This document shows, in pieces, positions 45,596 through 54,181 of a stretch of 64,000 bases of DNA. The position numbers and the translations under genes are program-made. This DNA is from Methanococcoides sp. LMO-2. GTDB taxonomy: Archaea > Halobacteriota > Methanosarcinia > Methanosarcinales > Methanosarcinaceae. The notes below the pieces were generated by a model. It was not told the origin of the DNA. It made no database searches and saw nothing but the letters and a program-made list of their open reading frames with translations. Position 1 is the first letter of the stretch. Every line of letters begins with the position of its first letter. The stretch spans positions 248,001-312,000 of the forward strand of contig NZ_JBCAUS010000007.1 of the NCBI RefSeq assembly GCF_038432375.1, in the 5' to 3' direction.

Positions 45596-46207
45596 TCAGT
45601 CGTAGTAGCCTTCGTCTTCCTTACAGTCCTCACATAACATCAGACCGTTAACAGGGCTAAGGCTATCCACATACGAATCGCATCTCTGGCAGATCCCCCT
45701 TCCAAATTCCGCAGTTTGAGGAATATCCTGCTCCCGGTTCATCTCTATCAGGTCTTCAAGAATAGTATTAAGACCCGGGGCAACTGTAAGGATATCCCGG
45801 TCCGTTACAATACCGATGATCTCGTCATCACCATTAGTAACTCCAAGTCTGCGGATCCCGGATTTGACCATGATCTCAGATGCTTTGATAACATCTGTAG
45901 ATGATTTTACTGTTATTATGGGAGACGACATTATTTCTTCAGCAAGCATGGTGCTGGGTTTGACATCCTTCGCCATGACCTTGTGAACGATATCCCTCTC
46001 GGTTATAATACCTGCGGGGTTGCCATCTTTCGAGACAATGATACTGCCAATATTATTATCCTTCATTGCCTGAGCAACTTCAAGTGCTGTACTGGTGATG
46101 TCAAGGATAAAAACATCCTGCGTCATTATCTCGCGCAAGACAATATCGTTGAGCAACTGGCCTGCAGTTCCTTCTGCCTCGACATCCCATTTGGTCCCAA
46201 TGACCAT
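45596..46207 (-). CDS. Two-CBS protein with C-terminal zinc ribbon
   Basis: The 203-residue protein contains one Bateman module (two CBS units, residues 25-150: REIMTQDVFILDITS and EEIMSSPIITVKSST) and a C-terminal CQRC...CEDC zinc ribbon (about 172-195). A zinc ribbon beside CBS units often marks a nucleic-acid-linked regulator. It is the first gene of the CBS array and lies 86 bases after the RPA gene. Confidence 0.9.
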   Translation of the reverse strand: MVIGTKWDVEAEGTAGQLLNDIVLREIMTQDVFILDITSTALEVAQAMKDNNIGSIIVSKDGNPAGIITERDIVHKVMAKDVKPSTMLAEEIMSSPIITVKSSTDVIKASEIMVKSGIRRLGVTNGDDEIIGIVTDRDILTVAPGLNTILEDLIEMNREQDIPQTAEFGRGICQRCDSYVDSLSPVNGLMLCEDCKEDEGYYD

Positions 46208-46293
46208 GCGATATCACCCTCCTATGCTATTGCTTGTGTTCCCACACTACACAAAGAATATTCTGACTTAATAGCATATATAGGTGATTGTGC

Positions 46294-47427
46294 TCACATT
46301 ATAGTGATCCTTGTACGGTTTCCTGCACTTAGTTCTATCTCATCATTGAAACCTGCTTTTGAATATGCGTCAATGATCTGGATAGGGGTATCGATGTCCA
46401 GCTCGTCCACAAGCAGTGCATGATCTCCCCACAATGCAATGCGGATCCTTCCTGTGTCGTCGGATACATAGATATTTGATACCATGTTGGTGGTCCCGTC
46501 ATCCCTGTCAAATTCCCTGAGCTCACCAAGGCCTGATACTGAGCCTTCGATGGAATATGATTCACCGGGGATTATATCGGCTATTGGTGTGAAGCTTTCT
46601 TTGTATTCGACTTCCGCATCTGTTTTCCTGAGAACTCCATGGTTTCCGATCTGGATCTCTACCTGCTGGCTGAAGTTGTTCGTCCTGGCATATCCGTTTA
46701 TGATCTCAATGGTGTCATCAAGCTTCATCTCCTTTGTGGAATCGACCTTTTCGTCCCACAATGTCACACGGATCTTTCCGGTTTCGTCACCAATGAGTAT
46801 GTTACCTACACGTCCCTGGCTTCCGTCCTTCTTCTGGAAGGTTCTGACGTCCGATATGTCCAGCAACTTTCCGGAAACGTTGATATCGCCCATCCCATCC
46901 CGGATCTCGGAGATCTTCTGTGAGTCAAGCCTGATCTCGATGTTCTGGTCGGTGGTGTTGATCACACCATACCTTCCGATGTTGACCTCAGTACCGGAAT
47001 AGCCGTCCTTTGCATATCCGCTGATCTCCATGCAGTCCCCTACCTCGATATTCCCGTTCTTGATAAGGTCAGCACGTTCATCCCATAACGTCAGCCTGAT
47101 AGAGCCGGTATCATCAGCTACCATGAGGTTACCGACCTTTCCGATGGTACCATCATTCCTGTTGAACTCGCGTACATCGAACACTGAGACAACCTTTGCA
47201 ACGAAGTTGACATTACCTATCTCAGGGTTTATGTCCTTTATTTTGATAACTTCCTTTGCGGTATCGGTTACACCAAGATCGTGGGCAACAAGCATTGCCG
47301 CTGTCTTGACATCACAAAGGCCGCTCATCTGCTCGACCTTTTCCTCTACCTTTTTTCGAAAATCATCTTCGCTGATAATGCCTCCAAGCTTATTGTAGAT
47401 CTCAGTTATCTCGTCCATTGATGACAC
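46294..47427 (-). CDS. Replication factor A, three-OB-fold single-stranded DNA-binding protein
   Basis: The 377-residue protein has a helical N-terminus and three OB folds at about 68-165, 170-265 and 275-370, each with a WDE(R/K) or WGD stretch (IRLTLWDERADL, IRVTLWDEKVDS, IRIALWGDHALL). The repetition indicates internal duplication. It lacks the zinc finger of some archaeal RPA41 proteins. It coats single-stranded DNA at forks and repair sites, and sits upstream of the CBS array. Confidence 0.9.
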   Translation of the reverse strand: MSSMDEITEIYNKLGGIISEDDFRKKVEEKVEQMSGLCDVKTAAMLVAHDLGVTDTAKEVIKIKDINPEIGNVNFVAKVVSVFDVREFNRNDGTIGKVGNLMVADDTGSIRLTLWDERADLIKNGNIEVGDCMEISGYAKDGYSGTEVNIGRYGVINTTDQNIEIRLDSQKISEIRDGMGDINVSGKLLDISDVRTFQKKDGSQGRVGNILIGDETGKIRVTLWDEKVDSTKEMKLDDTIEIINGYARTNNFSQQVEIQIGNHGVLRKTDAEVEYKESFTPIADIIPGESYSIEGSVSGLGELREFDRDDGTTNMVSNIYVSDDTGRIRIALWGDHALLVDELDIDTPIQIIDAYSKAGFNDEIELSAGNRTRITIM

Positions 47428-47646
47428 CTGTTAATGTGATACGGAACATGGTCCGCAGAACCGTTTAAAACATAGGGATTTGCAACAATTAATTCTCACT
47501 ATCCTGTAAGTAGTGTGAACCCGGTTAACTTTAGTCCGATATGATATAATCCTAACGAAAGGCGTGTTGTATGAATGTTAAAGAGTACCTTTGAATAGAC
47601 AGTATCACTTAATATACCGCGTCCTGTGAGGGAAGTTACGGATAAA

Positions 47647-47657
47647 GTTATATTAAC
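47647..47657 (+). promoter_or_regulatory. kptA box A, probable leaderless transcript
   Basis: GTTATATTAAC lies about 27-32 bases before the ATG at 47685, the spacing of box A to the transcription start, and no ribosome binding site precedes that ATG. A leaderless mRNA is likely. Confidence 0.4.
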
Positions 47658-47684
47658 TATTAAATGCATTTGCAACTAGATAGC

Positions 47685-48314
47685 ATGATTCGAAAATGTA
47701 AAGAGCATGGATACTTCAGAGGCGAAGTTTGTCCTGAGTGTGGCAATAGTGGCAGGTATGTACTGGATGACGAACGTGAAGAACGCCTTGGCAGGTTCGT
47801 TTCAGGTGCCTTGAGACATTTTCCGGATGATGTAGGTCTTACAATGGATAAACAGGGCTGGGTCAACATGGACCTGCTTTGTGATATCATGGAACGCCGA
47901 TACAGGTGGGCAAGCAGGGAACGCCTGGTCTCACTTGTGGAATCAGACGTTAAGAACAGGTACGAGATAACAGGGTCCAGGATAAGGGCAAGATACGGCC
48001 ATTCCGTGGATGTGGAACTGGATTATCCTGACAATGAGCTGCCTTACCTTTACTACGGCGTCAGCCAGGAAGAAGTTGACATGCTTCTTGATGCTGGTAT
48101 TGCGCCCCTGAGGCAGACGTATGTCCATCTCAGCACCACTCCGGAAAAGGCTACAGAATCAGCATCAGTTCACACAGAGAACCCGGTTGTACTGGAAATC
48201 GATGCAGATGAGGCACAAAATGACGGCATTGAGTTCATGGCCGTAAACAGTGATATCGTGCTTGCAGAATCCGTACCTTCTGAATATCTGGTTGTTGTGG
48301 AAATGGAAGAATGA
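47685..48314 (+). CDS. kptA: RNA 2'-phosphotransferase (Tpt1/KptA)
   Basis: The enzyme moves an internal 2'-phosphate from RNA to NAD. From the ATG at 47685 (209 residues; an ATG seven codons earlier is also possible) a small N-terminal metal knuckle has Cys5, His8, Cys16 and Cys19. The N-terminal lobe motif LRHFPDDVGL and the NAD-binding lobe motifs RARYGHSV and YVHLSTTPEKA follow. The C-terminus LVVVEMEE ends a normal-length protein. The 2'-phosphate it removes is left by some RNA ligation routes; an RNA ligase and RtcA lie nearby. Confidence 0.9.
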   Translation: MIRKCKEHGYFRGEVCPECGNSGRYVLDDEREERLGRFVSGALRHFPDDVGLTMDKQGWVNMDLLCDIMERRYRWASRERLVSLVESDVKNRYEITGSRIRARYGHSVDVELDYPDNELPYLYYGVSQEEVDMLLDAGIAPLRQTYVHLSTTPEKATESASVHTENPVVLEIDADEAQNDGIEFMAVNSDIVLAESVPSEYLVVVEMEE

Positions 48315-48324
48315 GCAGATCTGC

Positions 48325-49335
48325 TCATGCTACCGATATTTCCATAATATCTTCTTTTTTTTGTATATTGAACTTCACATCAAGGAACTGCTCTGTTACA
48401 CTGATGTTCGTTGATGTGTGGGGTGAGACCTCCCTTACTGTGAAGGAGCCACCTTTTGTGAGTCCCATGTAGGGTATCAGTTGGTCTGCCAGGTGTACGT
48501 CCACGGAAGAATTGCTCGAGAGCTCGCTGAGAAGCTCCGTAGCTGCCCGGGAACCCACTTTTTCAGCAGGTAGTCCCCTTTTTCCCGGAACGTACGCTCC
48601 CTTCATTTCGGATTGCAATGTTATCCCGCTGCCAGTGGAAGGATATTCAGCGCATTCAGTATCGATATGGCATTCGTATCCGGCCTTTTCAATGATATCT
48701 CTTGCAGAATCTGCCTGACGCTGTGCAACATGCTCGGGGAGGTTGGAGCAATGGGATATGCCGGTCACCTTCCAGTCTTTTGCCTCCCTTACTTTTTCCG
48801 AAAAGTCGCAGGCTCTCAGTTTCGATGGGGAGATAGTTGCATGGACAACCCCACCGCCACGGGGATAGTAACCTCTTTTTCGTGTATCGATATTGCATCT
48901 GTATCCCATCTCTGAGATTGCCCTGAGTGTCACATTGTTAAGGTAATCGATGCTCGGGGACCAGGAAACGTCTGTGCCCCCGATGATACTCAGTTCGATC
49001 TCAGTTTCAGAATACGCTGCTGCCGGCATTATACATTGAAGCAGGAGTGCTATACTTCCGGCTGTTCCGATATCAATATTATAGTAACCCCCCTTTATTT
49101 CCTGTGGAGAAAAAGTGATAGCTGTAGAGCCTATGCCGATTCCTTCCACAGTGGCATCACAGATCATGGCAGCCGTTTCTATTGCTTTTACATGTTGTGC
49201 CGAAAGACCGGGTTTCGGGCGATTGCTGCGTATATCTGTAATGGTGACAGCTTCTCCGGTGACCGCAGAGAGTGCCACGGATGTCCTCAATATCTGGCCA
49301 CCGCCTTCACCATAGGACCCGTCGATATGTATCAT
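48325..49335 (-). CDS. rtcA: RNA 3'-terminal phosphate cyclase
   Basis: The 336-residue enzyme converts RNA 3'-phosphate to 2',3'-cyclic phosphate using ATP. The start IDGSYGEGGGQILRTSVALS, the YYPRGGG motif near residue 155 and the catalytic HLADQ near residue 280 are all typical. It overlaps the following flavoprotein gene by 4 bases (its start ATG overlaps that gene's stop), so they share a transcript. Confidence 0.95.
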   Translation of the reverse strand: MIHIDGSYGEGGGQILRTSVALSAVTGEAVTITDIRSNRPKPGLSAQHVKAIETAAMICDATVEGIGIGSTAITFSPQEIKGGYYNIDIGTAGSIALLLQCIMPAAAYSETEIELSIIGGTDVSWSPSIDYLNNVTLRAISEMGYRCNIDTRKRGYYPRGGGVVHATISPSKLRACDFSEKVREAKDWKVTGISHCSNLPEHVAQRQADSARDIIEKAGYECHIDTECAEYPSTGSGITLQSEMKGAYVPGKRGLPAEKVGSRAATELLSELSSNSSVDVHLADQLIPYMGLTKGGSFTVREVSPHTSTNISVTEQFLDVKFNIQKKEDIMEISVA

Positions 49336-50699
49336 TCATCTTTCTCCTTCCCAATGTTACTGTGGGCATCCTTTACAGCATAGAAAAGCGGGTCCACAAC
49401 AGTTCCCACAGGTGGTGCATAACAGGTTTCCATTGTGAGCATCTCGTCTACGGTTGTGCTTTTCTTTATCATGAATGCAAGGCTGTCGATCCTTTCCTTG
49501 ACCCCGGTCTTTCCTATGACCTGTGCACCCACAAGATATCGTTCTCTGAAAAGGAGCTTGATATGGATGTTACTGCTGTCCGGAAAGATTGTCGAATGTG
49601 TTACTCCTTTGGCATAACCTGTAACGATGCTGATGTCATCTGCTTCCGCCTTCCTGGAAGTGATTCCCACAGAACCGATCAGGAGATCCCCTGCAACATA
49701 GACACTGGGCCCAAGGACAGGTCCCAATGTTGTACCTTTGCCACATATATTATCTGCTATTACGGTGGCCATGCGTCTTGCCACTGGGGCAAGCTGCATC
49801 AGGCTCTTCTTTGATGTGACAATATCTGTAACTTCACAACAGTCACCGCCGGCGAAGATCTCAGATGAGAAGTCATTACCTATTCTGGCCCGGAGCTGGT
49901 CATTGACGATCAGTCCGCCCAGTTCTCCGATATCAATACCTGCCTTCTTTGCAAGTTCTGTTTCAGGAACTATACCCGTACTGATAATAACAACATCTGC
50001 AGGGATCTTCTCTTTTGAAAGGACCACATGTTCAGCCCTTTCCGTTCCTTCAATGTTTTCCGGGATCTCTCCTGTGATAAGGTTGACACCTATGGAGGCA
50101 AGGTAATCCCTGACTATCTCCGACATGTCAGCATCGAGCATGCGCGAAAGGATGTTAGGACTGCGGTTGATAAGTGTTGTAGGTATGCCTCGTTTTGTTG
50201 TTCCTGCGGCAACCTCCACTCCGATGGCGCCGGCACCGATGATGACCACATTTTCGGCGGACAGGAGTGCAGCTTCTATTTTCATACCGTCGGAAAGTGT
50301 CTGCAGGGTGAAGACCCCTTCCAGGTCAAGGAACTGCTGAAGATGGGAGGGAATACGATGGGTTCCGCCGGTAGCTATGACAAGTCTGTCAAAAGCGATC
50401 TTTCTGTTCTCCAGTTTGATCATCTTTTCGGAAAGGTCTATCTCAGTGGCCTCTGTTTCCAGCAGGATATCTATCCCCATCCTGTCAAAGAAATCCGGGG
50501 TTCTTACAATAAGGTCGTCGAACTCCTGCACTTTACCTGCCAGCTTGAAAGGTATCCCGCATTCGCTGTAGGATACATGACTGTCCTTTGAGACAACGAT
50601 AACAGAAAGGTCACGGCATCGTCTCACATGTGTGGCGGTTGCCATTCCGGCTGCCCCTCCTCCGAGGATGGCAACATCGTATTTTGTAACATCTTCCAT
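49332..50699 (-). CDS. FAD-dependent NADH oxidase / CoA-disulfide reductase-type oxidoreductase
   Basis: The 455-residue flavoprotein has an N-terminal FAD site GGGAAGMAT (13-21), the redox cysteine Cys47 in SYSECGIPF, a NAD-binding motif IIGAGAIGVEVA near residue 152, and the C-terminal dimerisation domain with AQVIGK. Members reduce O2, CoA disulfide or polysulfide; a role in oxygen or thiol stress is likely in a strict anaerobe. It is upstream of rtcA with a 4-base overlap. A hairpin leader may precede it. Confidence 0.9.
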   Translation of the reverse strand: MEDVTKYDVAILGGGAAGMATATHVRRCRDLSVIVVSKDSHVSYSECGIPFKLAGKVQEFDDLIVRTPDFFDRMGIDILLETEATEIDLSEKMIKLENRKIAFDRLVIATGGTHRIPSHLQQFLDLEGVFTLQTLSDGMKIEAALLSAENVVIIGAGAIGVEVAAGTTKRGIPTTLINRSPNILSRMLDADMSEIVRDYLASIGVNLITGEIPENIEGTERAEHVVLSKEKIPADVVIISTGIVPETELAKKAGIDIGELGGLIVNDQLRARIGNDFSSEIFAGGDCCEVTDIVTSKKSLMQLAPVARRMATVIADNICGKGTTLGPVLGPSVYVAGDLLIGSVGITSRKAEADDISIVTGYAKGVTHSTIFPDSSNIHIKLLFRERYLVGAQVIGKTGVKERIDSLAFMIKKSTTVDEMLTMETCYAPPVGTVVDPLFYAVKDAHSNIGKEKDE

Positions 50700-50824
50700 A
50701 AAGATAATTTCAGCAGTCTGGTTAATAGGTTTTTGTACAGAGCCCGGGCTGGGAGGTTTGAGATTGTAAAAATAGCTATGGAAGGTATCTATAGGGGGAT
50801 TGGTATGTGAAAATGAAGTTAATC

Positions 50825-50914
50825 GACGAGCGAGTTTGGGGAGTGGGGGGTTATTGTAGCAAAAAATAATGTGTCCCGCTCGTCAAATGCCCTACATTAT
50901 TATAGTATATAAAG
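50825..50914 (-). promoter_or_regulatory. Promoter with 60-base hairpin leader upstream of the flavoprotein gene
   Basis: On the minus strand a canonical box A, CTTTATATA (50906-50914), is about 25 bases before position 50885. The strand then begins with GACGAGCG (50877-50884), which pairs with CGCTCGTC at 50825-50832, closing a 60-base hairpin. The transcript would start at the hairpin. It may be a structured leader of the flavoprotein-rtcA operon or a small RNA. Confidence 0.5.
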
Positions 50915-50919
50915 CTTTT

Positions 50920-51735
50920 GGAATGGTTATGTGGGATTTCTTTCAATTTTCATTGGGCAGACTATAACCGATTCCTTTCAGGAAAGTAATATCAAAACAA
51001 TTTATATTTATGTATTGTTCATAGGTTTCAAAAGAGCTATCTTCACCGTTTAATTAAATCGTTGTGCAGGGGGATTCCAGAATATTGGAAAAACCACAAG
51101 GTTATTAAAGTGTAAGAACTAATTAGTCTATTGTGATCGAAGCAAGATCACATCATAACTAAAATTTAATTGGTTTATCAAAAATCCCATTGGGTGATTT
51201 ATCCAATGGGGGTAAGCAGATCATCAAAATATAATCTGAATCATATTATGGTCACACTATTGGAAAAATAGTGTACCACATCACACAATACAAACGTAGG
51301 GAGTTATCTAAAGACCAGGTTTCATTCATATATTATTGGAAATGGACCTACCGGCATCTTAGATCCAGCATCTATAGTTCCATAAATGTCAAACATTTAA
51401 AAAATAAATGCCGGAACGTTCACTAATATAGGCCACTGCATAGTTGCATGATAATATAGTTTCTTTGCCAGCCGTATAAGGGCTCGGGCCTGTGAATTAT
51501 CCGGATAGTTGGTACGTTACTTGCCAGTTTGGACATAAAGGAACTTCCTTAAGGGGACGCTTGAGAACAAGCGATCATATGATAGGAGCACAGATTGTAG
51601 CCGTTAAGTCGTTCTTCCACTGATCTTTGAGATCCTGTATCTGTTTTGTGTTTAATTGATTCTGTTTTTGCTGTTCTGTTACGAATTCGAATAATGCCAT
51701 AAAGGCAACATATCATAACAAACGGAGATTTACAT
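50920..51735. other. Gene-free region with multiple hairpins
   Basis: No coding frame is supported. Clear stem-loops are TGTGATC/GATCACA (51132-51152), CCCATTGG/CCAATGGG (51186-51210), ACACTAT/ATAGTGT (51254-51274), CGCTTG/CAAGCG around AGAA (51558-51573), and a longer-range pair CCGGCAT (51351-51357) with ATGCCGG (51408-51414). One or more noncoding RNAs may be encoded, but the boundaries are unclear. The dnaG promoter must lie at its right end. Confidence 0.5.
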
Positions 51736-53073
51736 ATGCAAAATACTGATACAACTAAATATATCATTCATTCAAAGATCAATGCTGACGGGATAATCGA
51801 GCGCCCGGATATAGTAGGAGCGATCTTCGGCCAGACCGAGGGTCTGCTGGGATCAGACCTTGACCTTCGTGACCTGCAGAAAACAGGCCGTATCGGTCGT
51901 ATTGAGGTCTCAGTCACTGCAAAGGGCGGTAAGACCAAAGGTAATATCTTCATACCATCAAGCCTTGACAGGGTCGAGACATCAATACTTGCTGCTTCCC
52001 TTGAGACCATCGACAGGGTGGGACCATGCACTGCAAAGATCGAGGTAACACAGGTCGAGGATGTGCGTGCAACCAAGAGGAAACAGATCATCGACCGTGC
52101 AAAGTACATACTTACCGACATGTTCGACGAGAACCTTCCTGAATCACAGGAGATCGCAGACGAGGTTCGCCAGTCAGTACGTATCGAGGAGATGCAGTAC
52201 TATGGTAAGAACAAGATACCATGCGGTCCTAATGTTTTCGATTCCGATGCTATTGTAGTCGTAGAGGGCAGGGCAGATGTGCTTAACCTCCTGAGATACG
52301 GTATCAAGAACACTATCTGTGTTGGCGGTACCAACGTTCCTCCAGAGGTTGCCGAACTTACAAAGAAGAAGACTGTAACCGCATTCACCGATGGTGACCG
52401 CGGAGGAAAGCTCATCATCAAGGAGCTTTTGCAGGTCGCAGATATTGATTATGTTGCACGTGCACCAGATGGAAAGAGCGTGGAAGACCTTGTCCAGAGG
52501 GAGATCGTACGTTCTCTCAGGCAGAAGGTACCTGTGGAGCAGGTCCTTGACAGCTACAGCATAAAGGGAGAGAAGCCATCCAAGCAGGAAAAGCCGGCCA
52601 AGGCAGGAAGGATAGCCCGTCTGCCAAAACGTAAGGAAAGGGTCGTAGGCGAACTTTCAAGACCATCCGGCAGTGCCCAGAAGATAGAAAAGAAAGCTCC
52701 TCGTTCAGAGGCAGAGCCCAAACAGGAAAGAGAGGCCAAGCCTGTTAAACAGACAAGACAGGCCAAGCCTGCCAAACTGTCACCACAGGCCCGCAGGTTC
52801 AAGCCACATTCCGATGAACTTATCGGCACTCTTGGTGCCAGACTCCTGGATTCAAAGGATAAGGTAGTTGAAGAGACCGCAGTGCGCGATCTTGTGAATA
52901 CCCTGAAAGAGACCGGCGATGACATTAAGAGCGTCGTCTTTGATGGCGTGGTCACACAGCGTATCCTTGACATTGCATCAGATAAAGGCATCGAGAACCT
53001 TATCGGTGTGAAGAAAGGGAATATCGCAAAAAGCCCGGCAGCTGTTAATGTACTGACAGCTTCAGATTTCTGA
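51736..53073 (+). CDS. dnaG: DnaG-type primase (archaeal)
   Basis: The 445-residue protein has a TOPRIM domain at about 165-255 ([16 protein letters not shown], then FTDGDRGG with the metal-binding acidic residues). It lacks the zinc finger of bacterial DnaG, as is normal in archaea. A Lys/Pro/Gln-rich low-complexity segment (about 275-360) separates a conserved C-terminal region. Archaeal DnaG is tied to the RNA exosome as well as to replication. A clear hairpin terminator follows. Confidence 0.95.
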   Translation: MQNTDTTKYIIHSKINADGIIERPDIVGAIFGQTEGLLGSDLDLRDLQKTGRIGRIEVSVTAKGGKTKGNIFIPSSLDRVETSILAASLETIDRVGPCTAKIEVTQVEDVRATKRKQIIDRAKYILTDMFDENLPESQEIADEVRQSVRIEEMQYYGKNKIPCGPNVFDSDAIVVVEGRADVLNLLRYGIKNTICVGGTNVPPEVAELTKKKTVTAFTDGDRGGKLIIKELLQVADIDYVARAPDGKSVEDLVQREIVRSLRQKVPVEQVLDSYSIKGEKPSKQEKPAKAGRIARLPKRKERVVGELSRPSGSAQKIEKKAPRSEAEPKQEREAKPVKQTRQAKPAKLSPQARRFKPHSDELIGTLGARLLDSKDKVVEETAVRDLVNTLKETGDDIKSVVFDGVVTQRILDIASDKGIENLIGVKKGNIAKSPAAVNVLTASDF

Positions 53074-53081
53074 TCTTCTTT

Positions 53082-53110
53082 AGGGGAGATTCCCCTTTTC
53101 TTTTTTTTCT
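53082..53110 (+). terminator. Hairpin and T-tract after dnaG
   Basis: AGGGGA (53082-53087) pairs with TCCCCT (53091-53096) around a three-base loop, followed by a T-rich run to about 53110. Confidence 0.75.
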
Positions 53111-53296
53111 GTTCTTTTTTTATTTTCCCCCCATTGTGCATTATTATTCATAAAAATTAAATCGAAAAAAGCTTATATTAGAACACAGAAAAGCACTTCC
53201 GCGAAAAACCGTTTTATTTGAGTCTTTAGTCTATAACATTGCAGCCTGTTACCAGACAGTGCTGTATCATGTAAAAAATGAAAATGGATAAAAACC

Positions 53297-53584
53297 ATGC
53301 ACAAAGATGAATTGATTCAATTGCATACATTGCTGGCTCAAATAAAGAGGCATCTGGAAACTCAGGACATTGATCATGATTTCACAGAATATCAATCGCT
53401 TGCCATAAGCCCTGTGCACATCCATCGAAGCAAGGCCGAACACAAACATGCTATATTCGTACTTGGTAATCACCTCGCTTCAATAATAGCCGAAGATGAG
53501 CTTTCAGGTATTGGCAGGACCTCCGCCAGAATGGAAGAATTTGCAAAACGTACCAGCAGGAACACTGCCGCAAAAAACAATTAA
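53297..53584 (+). CDS. UPF0058 family protein
   Basis: The 95-residue protein matches the archaeal UPF0058 family: the start MHKDELIQLHTLLAQIKRHL, the central SPVHIHRSKAEHKHAIF with several His residues, and GNHLASIIAEDEL. The function is unknown; the His cluster might bind metal. Its stop overlaps the convergent GNAT gene stop by 4 bases. Confidence 0.88.
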   Translation: MHKDELIQLHTLLAQIKRHLETQDIDHDFTEYQSLAISPVHIHRSKAEHKHAIFVLGNHLASIIAEDELSGIGRTSARMEEFAKRTSRNTAAKNN

Positions 53585-54102
53585 AATCTGTGGGGCATCC
53601 TGATTGCGCTATCAGGTATAACGGGTATCTTTAAGGATACGTCCGGTAAATTGCTGATCCGGTACAAAGGAGAAAGCTGCTTCTTCATAATGATGCCGTT
53701 CTCTCCGTCTGAATAGTATCCCTGTTCCACCCAGCACTCGATGAAGCCCAGATCACTATATAGCTTTCTTGCTATATTGTTGCTGACCCTGACCTCAAGG
53801 GTAGCAGATCTCAGTCCCTGCTGAAGGAAAACGTTCAGTATCGTCGCCATGAGCTGGCTTCCGATTTTCATTCCTTGATACTCTTTCTTAACCGCCAGTG
53901 AAAATATCCGTCCCTCGTTAACATCAGACTGATAGCCCATAACGAAACCCACTATCAGGTTGTTTATTGAGGCGACAAAGAACCCTTCATTGTTCATCTC
54001 ATAGAAGTTCATATAGACAAAGGGATTGTGTTCTGTAAAAGCTTCCATTTCAATGTTCAGAACGCCTTCAAAATCACAGGGTTCGAACTTTCTGATGATC
54101 AT
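53581..54102 (-). CDS. GNAT family N-acetyltransferase
   Basis: The 173-residue protein has the RimI-type acetyl-CoA binding motif, FSLAVKKEYQGMKIGSQLM (about 69-88), and the LEVRVSNNIARKLYSDLGF segment. The N-terminal half has the usual start (IRKFEPCDFEGVLNIEMEAF). The substrate may be protein N-termini or a small amine; it is not evident here. Confidence 0.88.
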   Translation of the reverse strand: MIIRKFEPCDFEGVLNIEMEAFTEHNPFVYMNFYEMNNEGFFVASINNLIVGFVMGYQSDVNEGRIFSLAVKKEYQGMKIGSQLMATILNVFLQQGLRSATLEVRVSNNIARKLYSDLGFIECWVEQGYYSDGENGIIMKKQLSPLYRISNLPDVSLKIPVIPDSAIRMPHRF

Positions 54103-54181
54103 CAGGGAATATAATGTCCTTTTTGTTAAAAAGAATATTGAAAAAAGAAGGTAAAATAAAAGTAAAAAAGGGCGTTAAAGT

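Noticed and set aside
51300-51735. RNase P or SRP RNA in the hairpin-rich gap
   Set aside because: The conserved core sequences of those RNAs (for example GAAAGTCC for RNase P) were not found on either strand.
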